From: CAYUST01 sp041908765
Lineage (GTDB): Bacteria; Patescibacteriota; Gracilibacteria; Absconditabacterales; Absconditicoccaceae
Assembly: GCA_041908765.1 (NCBI GenBank)
Contig: JAYREU010000043.1
Span: forward strand, 1-9,577
Length of the DNA: 9,577 bases
Direction: 5' to 3'
This document shows, piece after piece, positions 1 to 6,600 of the stretch. Below the pieces are notes generated by a model. It had not been told where the DNA came from. It searched no databases and saw nothing but the letters and a program-made list of their open reading frames with translations. The position numbers and the translations under genes are program-made. How positions within the stretch are numbered: the stretch's first letter is position 1; each line of letters begins with the position of its first letter.

Positions 1-81
1 GACTTCCTGATCATATCATTCTCCCAGGAGTGTGTGTATTTTCCACCTTTCTCACTCAGTAATGTGCTTTCTTGTCTTCAT
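1..81 (-). CDS. IS30-like transposase, N-terminal fragment (cut by window edge)
   Basis: Reading the minus strand with UGA as glycine gives an open frame from an ATG at 81 to the window edge: 27 residues beginning MKTRKHITEGERWKIHTLL. The pattern (hydrophobic-T, ER, K-I, LL, EGY) matches the start of the helix-turn-helix of IS30-family transposases, whose usual form is LT-EER--I--LL-EGYS--EIA. These proteins bind the IS ends and cut and rejoin DNA with a DDE catalytic domain, which would lie outside the window. Two of the three glycines are UGA, so the element is written in the host's altered code. About 80 bases separate this start from the divergent gene at 161. That gap contains an inverted repeat (AATAGG at 90-95, CCTATT at 105-110) and a minus-strand TATAAT at 108-113, either of which could belong to the IS end or its promoter. 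Only the first residues are visible, so the family call is tentative. Confidence 0.55.
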
Positions 82-160
82 TGGATCTAAATAGGTGTAA
101 ATATCCTATTATATCCAGTTTCTTTTGTTTTTAGAAATTCCGTATGGATAAAACACCTCA

Positions 161-877
161 ATGAAGACTGAAACCTTAGATTTCGATGCGTGTACCCAAA
201 ACCCACTCCATCTTTTTTCGGATACACCCTTGTTGATGACGACTATACATAGGACGCAGGAGTCGATGAAAATGTTGTTGATGCAGTGAGTTAATTGAAA
301 TAATTATCAGAGAATGTGAACGTTGCTCACCTATAGCCGCAAGATCATGATGCATTATATTGAGGCTCATAGAAAATTTATTGATTTTTTTGCAGAGGCA
401 AGCCGTGTCTTGGAAGCTAAGGAGAATAATCAACCACTCCCTGATGATCATGAGTTAGATATGTTTATGGAAAACAATGAACTTTTTAATAATTTCTTGG
501 AAGCCGATGAACAGATATCATACCTTATAGAGCAACTTATCACAACGAGTACTATCGCTATTTCAGAAGATAATCTTGATGACTTTTTTAGGTTGCCTAC
601 CGTATCACTTGCGCAAAAAAAGCAGGTAGCAGATCGGATGCTCAAATTTGTAGAAAAAAACCTTCAACTATCAACACACTTCCGTGAATGATTTGCGCAG
701 ACAAGCGCGCATGCAAAGCCCAATCTATCTAGTGCATTGCATCACGATATTATTTCACCTGACTTGTATGAACTGATCTCCCAATCACTTGATGTGGAAA
801 AGGATATTGAGGATGAGCAAAATGATGATTTGGAACTCTACAAGTATCTTCTTGAGAAAAAGAAACAACTTAGCTAA
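161..877 (+). CDS. Hypothetical protein, 238 aa, mostly helical
   Basis: I do not recognise this family. With UGA as glycine the frame is open from just after a TAA at 149-151 to the TAA at 875-877, and the first ATG is at 161. A standard-code reading would keep only a fragment from about 323 to 691. All four glycines (UGA at 287, 296, 317 and 689) are UGA. The protein has no signal peptide or clear membrane segment. It is rich in Leu, Glu, Asp, Met and His, with amphipathic helical stretches throughout (for example FIDFFAEASRVLEAKE around residues 70-85), and an acidic, lysine-ending C-terminus. It is probably a soluble cytoplasmic helical protein. No Shine-Dalgarno sequence is evident before 161, so a later start at ATG 314 is possible. 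Its last eight bases overlap the end of the convergent Nudix gene. Confidence 0.75.
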
Positions 878-1526
878 TTGACTCAACTCTCAACGTATTT
901 GACGAACTCTCTCGCAGTTGAAGGAAATTATTCTGTTGGTCTGTGTCTGGTGGTACAATGACGCGTTGTTGCATAAGTGCATGATACCCAGGGAAATTGA
1001 GCAATCGATAGAGCTCTGCAAACATATGTCGCGTAGTTAAAATTTCTTTTTCATCAGTGATGCTCGTTGTTCCATCGGTCAGTCATCGCCCAAGGGAATT
1101 ATCTGCAGGAATAAATGATATTCGTTTGAACTCTTCCATAGTATCGCGTTCTTGTGCTTGGAGTGTACCAGAAATTTCTGTATCGAAAAAATGTCCTTCT
1201 CGGACCATGCCGTTGTAGATGACTTTACTCCTACCGAGTAGTTCTGCTTGTGTGACTTCCAGGTGTATTTCTTCTTCGAGTTCCCTCTCCAGCGTATTGA
1301 GCAACGTTTCTCATTTATCCACCTTTCCCGAGGGAATTTGTCGATTGCGATGTTTTTTGTTATATCCCACCAAAACTGCACCCACCTCATTGCGGATCAC
1401 GCCGGTCACATACTGCAAACAACCGTCTGCCGACCACGCATATTTTTTTTGATAGGTTGCAAGCTGGACAGGGTCACAGGCGAAATTACTGCCAGAGGAA
1501 ATATACACAGGAAATTGGCTACGCAT
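870..1526 (-). CDS. Nudix hydrolase family protein
   Basis: Nudix enzymes hydrolyse nucleoside diphosphates linked to another moiety, using divalent metal held by the glutamates of the Nudix box. The 218-residue product carries the box at about residues 67-89: G67, five residues, E73, seven residues, then R81-E82-L83-x-E85-E86. The final canonical glycine is replaced by His88. The glycine just before E73 is a UGA (1311-1313), so a standard-code reading cuts the protein in the middle of its catalytic motif. A second UGA at 1083-1085 is read through to the TAA at 870. A core beta strand (residues 38-55, YVTGVIRNEVGAVLVGYN) precedes the box as in the family. The roughly 60-residue C-terminal extension is not recognised. 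ATG 1526 is preferred over TTG 1532, and a TAG in frame upstream excludes longer starts. The substrate cannot be told from sequence. The gene is convergent with the 161-877 gene. Confidence 0.88.
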
Positions 1527-1597
1527 GAGCAAAAACTACATATAAATGTTGTCTAAATCTACCTCTTTCACGTGCTTTTACAAGATATACTTTCATA

Positions 1598-1625
1598 TTG
1601 ACTTATAATATATAATAAATATAAG
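1598..1625 (+). promoter_or_regulatory. Candidate sigma-70-type promoter for pyrF
   Basis: TTGACT (1598-1603) and TATAAG (1620-1625) are separated by 16 bases in an AT-rich gap between the divergent Nudix and pyrF genes. Transcription would start near 1632, leaving a leader of roughly 78 bases. In such AT-rich DNA, chance matches to -10 boxes are common. Confidence 0.3.
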
Positions 1626-1638
1626 TATTTTTCACGAT

Positions 1639-1669
1639 TTTCTGACTTCTTCTCGTGAGAGTGCAGAAA
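1639..1669 (+). promoter_or_regulatory. Possible leader hairpin before pyrF
   Basis: TTTCTG (1639-1644) can pair with CAGAAA (1664-1669). The 19-base loop includes the small palindrome TCTCGTGAGA. It falls inside the predicted pyrF leader and could affect transcription or translation of pyrF. The stem is only six base pairs and no known riboswitch or PyrR-type site is recognisable. Confidence 0.2.
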
Positions 1670-1709
1670 GTACCTTCACATTATGTAAAAAAAATTAAAA
1701 ACAATATTT

Positions 1710-2636
1710 ATGGAAAAAAACTGGCAAGAGCTGACGTTTCGCGAGAAACTAGCAGCAAACCCTTCGTCGCTGTGTCTTGGGCTGGATTTACACACACTGG
1801 GTATCGAAAGTGGCTATCAAGGTGATCAACTCCCTTGGGCGAGTTACATCTATTCAGTGATGGAGAGATTAAACGAGAGGAAAATTCCCATAGGGGCAAT
1901 TAAACCCAACCTAGGGTTTTATGAGCGTATGAACCGCCCGCGTGGATTTGAAAAGCATTTTAAGGGCTTCACTGAATTAGATTTCATTTTGAATCAAGTT
2001 AACGAAGGTCAAAATCTTTTGACCAATACCGTCACCATCGGTGATGCGAAGCGTGGAGATATCGGCAAGAGTAGTGAAAACTACGCCAAGGATATTCTCC
2101 ACAACTGGGATTTCGATGCAATCACCGTATCTCCTTATATGGGCGATGATTCGGTTCTGCCGTTTCTAAAAGACCAGACAAAGGGTGCGTACGTGTTGTG
2201 TCTGACTTCCAACCCGGGCAGTAATCGTCTGCAAACGAAGCCTATGGGAGTATCAGGGTTTCCTCTGTATCTGCATGTAGCAGAATGGCTCACAGAACTT
2301 ACGTCGCAGTTTCCCAATGTGGGTGCAGTCGTAGGTATAAGTGATCGCCCAGAATCGGTGTTTCACTTTCAGAATGTGATTGCACAATTTGCAGATACTC
2401 CAGTACCGTTGTTGATTCCTGGCGCTGGCACACAAGGTGGTTCAGTCCCTGAAATTATTCGTATCCTCAGGAGATACAACTATCCAATGCACTTAGTGCG
2501 GATCAACTCATCTTCGGGGTTAACCCATCCGTGGGATGCAAACAACATTCCTGTAAGTCAGGATGTGGCTGCTGATCTCTGTGTTGCAAAAATCATAAAA
2601 ACGAACGATGAGATTGAGCATGCAAAAGCCGCATAA
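1710..2636 (+). CDS. pyrF: Orotidine 5'-phosphate decarboxylase, type 2
   Basis: This enzyme converts OMP to UMP and CO2, the last step of de novo UMP synthesis, in the cytoplasm. The 308-residue length and motifs fit the longer type-2 (TIGR02127-like) branch rather than the roughly 230-residue type 1. Visible landmarks are the strand-one motif CLGLD (D26), the KPN motif at 65-67, the catalytic DAKRGDIG at 112-119 with Asp112, Lys114 and Asp117, an SPYMG segment near 141-145, and the phosphate-binding PGAGTQGG at 237-244. ATG 1710 follows an A-rich stretch without a Shine-Dalgarno sequence. All 24 glycines are GGN and none is UGA, in contrast to most genes around it. The sequence therefore translates identically under the standard code, which could mean recent acquisition from a standard-code organism. 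No other pyrimidine gene is in the window. The membrane-protein gene 52 bases downstream has no terminator before it and may be cotranscribed. Confidence 0.95.
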   Translation: MEKNWQELTFREKLAANPSSLCLGLDLHTLGIESGYQGDQLPWASYIYSVMERLNERKIPIGAIKPNLGFYERMNRPRGFEKHFKGFTELDFILNQVNEGQNLLTNTVTIGDAKRGDIGKSSENYAKDILHNWDFDAITVSPYMGDDSVLPFLKDQTKGAYVLCLTSNPGSNRLQTKPMGVSGFPLYLHVAEWLTELTSQFPNVGAVVGISDRPESVFHFQNVIAQFADTPVPLLIPGAGTQGGSVPEIIRILRRYNYPMHLVRINSSSGLTHPWDANNIPVSQDVAADLCVAKIIKTNDEIEHAKAA

Positions 2637-2688
2637 ACGAAAATGAATTATTTTTTTAACTATTATTAACAACAAAACCTTTTCAATT

Positions 2689-3276
2689 ATGGAGTTACTA
2701 TTATTTGGAGCCGCAGTGTGGTTCTGGGTCCTCTTCGGGATCTTCTTTATTATCCTCATTTCTGCAGAAGCAAAGGAGAATGGATTTATTTCATTCGTGG
2801 CCTTATTGGCCTTCTTAGCCGTTATTTACTTCTGGGGGAAGGATGAAACAGGTGCTACCGATGGTTGGACCTGGCTCAAAAATCTCTTTACCTGGACTCG
2901 GGTATTGATCTACTTAGGTATTGGTTTGATCTTTGCTTACATCCGCTTCTTCTTCTACGGAAGAGAAAAAGGTGATGAACTCAAAAGATTAGCAGAGAAT
3001 TTTGCTAAGAAAAAGGGTAACTTAGTTGGATCTTGGCTGAATTGGGATAAAAACACCCTGGCAGAATTTAAAAAAGAAAGCTATGAAGTGGAAAGACTCA
3101 TGAGCCCCACTGATCTCAAAGGTCATGCTTTCCGCTGGTGGTTTAACTGGCCAGGAAGTTTAGTCTGGTGGATATTTGATGATATGCTAAGAAATCTCTG
3201 GAACTGGGTCTATGACTTCTTCAAGAAAGGATTTCAAAGGCTGTATGAAGCAGGTCTGAGATCAGCACAAAGATAA
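2689..3276 (+). CDS. Tryptophan-rich membrane protein, 195 aa, unknown function
   Basis: I do not recognise a named family with certainty. Three hydrophobic helices are visible, at about residues 3-25, 33-49 and 71-90. A charged, lysine-rich linker follows (91-145), then a C-terminal segment with the motif FRWWFNWPG (148-156) and further WW and WNW pairs. This segment looks like an interfacial amphipathic region. There are 15 tryptophans in 195 residues, all TGG. The architecture recalls small uncharacterised membrane proteins of large phages, but that is recollection, not a search result. All 16 glycines are GGN with no UGA, as in pyrF 52 bases upstream, so the two genes share codon habits and possibly origin. 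The gene ends in TAA and is followed directly by a series of hairpins, the second of which looks like a terminator. The start at ATG 2689 is chosen because the hydrophobic helix begins immediately after it; no Shine-Dalgarno sequence is seen. Confidence 0.8.
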   Translation: MELLLFGAAVWFWVLFGIFFIILISAEAKENGFISFVALLAFLAVIYFWGKDETGATDGWTWLKNLFTWTRVLIYLGIGLIFAYIRFFFYGREKGDELKRLAENFAKKKGNLVGSWLNWDKNTLAEFKKESYEVERLMSPTDLKGHAFRWWFNWPGSLVWWIFDDMLRNLWNWVYDFFKKGFQRLYEAGLRSAQR

Positions 3277-3304
3277 GAATAATCAGTCCCGCCAGTCATC
3301 TGGC

Positions 3305-3334
3305 AAAACCTCGTACGTATGCGTACGGGGTTTT
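3305..3334 (+). terminator. Rho-independent terminator after the membrane-protein gene
   Basis: AAAACCTCGTACG (3305-3317) pairs with CGTACGGGGTTTT (3322-3334) around a TATG loop, with one T-G wobble. The 3' arm runs into TTTTCTTT. The flanking A and T tracts would let it work in both directions. It lies 29 bases past the TAA at 3276 and probably ends the pyrF-membrane protein transcript. Confidence 0.75.
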
Positions 3335-3553
3335 CTTTATATCTTCACTAAAAATTCACGTAGTGAAGATTTTAGTGATTGATATAATGATCCCTTTCAC
3401 GAAATGTTAGGGGTTTTATTTCGCTCCCCAAAAGCACGTAGTGATTTTGGAGGGAAGAATTATCCCGTGCTTTTGCACGGGGCTTTGAACCATCAAAAAA
3501 ATCGCGTTAGCGATATCTTTGCATCTTCATAACGAAGTATGATTGATGCAATG

Positions 3554-3576
3554 ACCCCGCGCCTCTGGTGCGGGGT
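3554..3576 (+). terminator. Second terminator-like hairpin
   Basis: ACCCCGCGCC (3554-3563) pairs with GGTGCGGGGT (3567-3576) around a three-base TCT loop with one G-U pair. It is followed by TTATAT. This is the most GC-rich stem in the window. It sits at the end of the hairpin cluster and could insulate the surface-protein gene from upstream transcription. Confidence 0.6.
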
Positions 3577-3597
3577 TTATATAAAACACAGAAATAA

Positions 3598-3626
3598 AAA
3601 AATGTAAAGGTGATATGTACATTTTT
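3598..3626. promoter_or_regulatory. Nine-base inverted repeat upstream of the surface-protein promoter
   Basis: AAAAATGTA (3598-3606) and TACATTTTT (3618-3626) are perfect inverted arms around 11 bases. The repeat ends ten bases before the predicted -35 of the large secreted-protein gene, so it could be an operator. It could also be a weak AT-rich terminator, since the 3' arm ends in five Ts. Confidence 0.3.
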
Positions 3627-3635
3627 AACCTTAAA

Positions 3636-3665
3636 TTGGCTCTGAGAGATGAAAAGAAGTATAGT
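3636..3665 (+). promoter_or_regulatory. Candidate promoter of the large surface-protein gene
   Basis: TTGGCT (3636-3641) and TATAGT (3660-3665) are 18 bases apart. A start near 3672 would leave about 25 bases before ATG 3697. The purine run AGAAGG (3691-3696) touches the ATG directly. That is too close for a normal ribosome binding site, so the initiation mechanism is unclear. Confidence 0.35.
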
Positions 3666-3696
3666 TGAGTGTGTCTATTTTTAACTTCGTAGAAGG

Positions 3697-6600
3697 ATGT
3701 CACACAAATTTGCGTGGTGGTATCGATGAGGGGCATTGCTCACCGTGTATGTCCTCGTAGTCCAACAATTGCTTTCGATTTGATTTGTACGTGCTGATGA
3801 GGCGACAGATCTTTTTTTTCCGAAAGAGGAAATAGAACAAGAAGTGACTGATGAGAACATAGAAGAACAAGAACAGGAAGTCTTTGTAGATAAGGAAATA
3901 GAGAGTGATACGGATGATATGTTTCAAATTGATCAAGCATGAGAAACAGAAACCATAGATGAAGCACGCGACGAAGAAACACCTGATGAAATAATCGAGG
4001 AAGTTGCGTGAACACCAATTGGCGAAAACGAATGAGAAGAGAATTGAACACCGACTTACTTTGTCGAGCTCCCTGCAGTCGTTGGTACGCCTGAGGAGCA
4101 CATTGAAATTGTACTGCCAGACGAAGAAATATGGGGAATAGAACCTGAAGAGAAAGGAGAGGGAAGTGAACAAATCGGAGAGCAAGAAGCATCTGAGGAA
4201 CACCTAGTCGCGCCAGAGGAACAACTGCCAGAAGATGGTATGTTTTGAGAAGAGATGATTGTACAAGAGTTGCAAGAGCAAGAAATCATGTTCACTGAGC
4301 CAGATACCTTAATCGCTTTTGATGAGGTTGGTCGTATTGATCCTACGAGCTTACTTTCCATTAGCGTAGATACGCATAGTATTTCGAGTCAAATAGGATC
4401 AGAGCTTGCTAGACAAAATCAACAAATGATCCTTTGGGCAGGAGGCCGAGAAGAACTTCCAGAACTACCCAAGGGAGACTCATTTGAACTTATACAACAA
4501 TGACTGCACGATTTACAACTTACAGCAATTGATCCAACCGTAGTCGAAGCAACTATGACTACATTGACTGAGTTGACCAAAGATACTATTTTTGATATGT
4601 ATGTTAGTTGGAGTGAGGGAGGTCAGCAACAAGCACATAGATTTGTTGTGGTGATGGGGACGGATGGGAGTTTATATGTACTGGATCCACGTCTGTGAGC
4701 TGTGACAGATAGCCCACAACTTTTCACCAACTACCTAGCATCACTCACAGATATGGAAGAGATGCTGTTGTATATACGCAGTGAAGGGTGGAATCCTACT
4801 ACCATAGAAAAGCAGATTTCTGTGCCCGATGAGGTTATTATCAAACAAGATAACATTACGGTAGAGATACCTCAGCAAGTAATACACCAAGAGGACCAAT
4901 GAGGTGAAAGTCAGTTTGATGCAATACAGGATTTTGTGATTGAAAAACTTTCTGAGTCAGAGTTTATTTTGGGTGACTCTGGATCACATCTTGAGTTTGC
5001 TCAACCTATGCGTGTTGAGTTAACCACAGATCTGCCAGAGTGAACAAGTGTCCCAATCATGGTCAAACATGAATGAGATGAAGACTATTCGACACGTTGA
5101 TTAACTACCAATCCAGATGCAGAATGTGTAGCAGGAATTTCTTCAGATGAAACTGCAGTAGCAACAGTTACCCAAGGAAAAATTATGTTCTCTAGTTGTG
5201 GTGCTTCTACGTTTATGGTTGATCTGACCTTTGGTATTGGATGAGGCTTCAACAATGCTGTCACCACAGTTGCACTTCAAGCAGATGGTAAAACAATTGT
5301 GTGAGGAAGCTTCACCGGTTACAACAATGCTACTTCCAATCGTATAGTTCGTTTGCTGACGTGATGAGGAATCGATACGGGATTTATTGTGTGAGGAGGA
5401 TTCAATAATACCGTCAATGCGGTAGCAGTACAAGCAGATGGCAAGATTGTAGTAGGAGGAGCATTCACCAACTACAGTGGTACAGCACAAAATCGTATTA
5501 CGCGCTTGACGAGTACAGGTGCAAGAGATACGACATTTGTGATCGGTGCATGATGTAACAACACGGTCAATGCACTAGCCATACAAGCAGATGGCAAGAT
5601 TATCGTTGGATGAACTTTCACTACCTATGCATGAGTAGCTCAGAGTCGCATCACTCGTTTATCTTCGACGGGAGCAAGAGATGCAACATTTGTAGTTGGT
5701 ACAGGTTTTGATAATACGGTGAGTGCATTGGCTATGCAAGTAGATGGAAAAATAGTAGTAGGTGGAGCATTTACCAATTATGCTGGCACTCCACAAAACC
5801 GTATGACTCGTCTATCGACAACGGGAGCGAGAGATACGACCTTTAATATCGGTACAGGATTCAATAACACGGTTAGTGCGCTTGTGATAGAAACTTGAGG
5901 GAATATTGTGGCTGCTGGCGCATTCACCAATTACGCGTGAACAGCAATCAATCGTATTGTTCGTGTCACTACAACTGGAGCAAGAGATGTATCATATGTT
6001 GTGGGATCAGCTTTCAATAACACAGTCAGTACCTTGGCCTTGCAAACAGATGGTAAGATAATTGCTGGTGGGGCATTCACCAACTATAGTGGTACAGCTC
6101 AGACACGTATCACGCGCTTGTCGACGACGTGAGCCAGAGATACTACATTACTCTCAGCATGAGTTGGTTTCAACAATACCGTTGCGAGCTTAGCAATACA
6201 AAGTGATGGTAGGGTAGTTGCATGAGGCTCATTCACTACGTTTAATGGTTTCACTGAAAATCGTTTTGTACGTTTTTATGCGACAGGAGCTAGAGATAAT
6301 GAGCTTGTGGTATTTGGTTTCAATAACAGTGTGCTATCTATTTGACTACAATCTGATAACAAGATAGTAGTATGAGGATCATTTACGAATTTTAGTGGTA
6401 CGTCACAAAACAGCATCACGCGTTTGACCTCGACGTGAGTTTTGGATACTACATTCAACATTGGTTCTGCCTTCAACAACAATGTCAATGCGGTGGCAGT
6501 ACAAGCGGACGGCAAGATAGTAGTTGGAGGAGCTTTTACAAGTTATAGTGGTACCGCACAAAACCGTATCACGCGTTTGACAAGTACGGGTGCGAGAGAT

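Larger units (their letters stand above)
3291..3576. repeat. Dense cluster of about nine consecutive hairpins in a gene-free stretch
   Basis: The gap between the stop at 3276 and the start at 3697 holds no gene in either code. It contains a run of inverted repeats. GCCAG/CTGGC spans 3291-3304 and the terminator-like stem spans 3305-3334. ATCTTCACTA/TAGTGAAGAT spans 3341-3370, with an alternative TCACTAAAA/TTTTAGTGA at 3345-3378. CGAAAT/ATTTCG spans 3400-3423. CTCCCCAAAA pairs with TTTTGGAGGG at 3424-3453 with one mismatch. CCCGTGC/GCACGGG with a TTTT loop spans 3464-3481. ATCGC/GCGAT with a GTTA loop spans 3501-3514, TTGCATC/GATGCAA spans 3519-3551, and a strong GC stem spans 3554-3576. The ten-base string CACGTAGTGA occurs twice (3357-3366 and 3435-3444). 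The region could be a structured RNA, stacked terminators or a REP-like palindrome cluster. It matches no RNA family I recognise. Confidence 0.7.

Noticed and set aside
3525..3545. lox-like recombination site around ATAACGAAGTATG
   Set aside because: The similarity to loxP arms is only a few bases. The segment is better explained as the loop and inner stem of the hairpin at 3519-3551.
3277..3696. RNase P RNA, tmRNA or 6S RNA in the hairpin-rich gap
   Set aside because: No conserved core motifs of these RNAs were found, and the structure is a string of small separate hairpins rather than a long-range fold.
3700..4203. Long minus-strand open frames opposite the acidic region of the giant gene
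   Set aside because: They are antisense shadows: Glu/Asp codons give Phe/Leu/Ser-rich nonsense on the other strand, while the plus frame has a signal peptide and continues cleanly for 1452 residues.
4255..4902. Separate small genes at 4255-4503 and 4702-4902
   Set aside because: They are pieces of the giant protein between UGA codons. The frame is identical before and after, and no start signals precede them.
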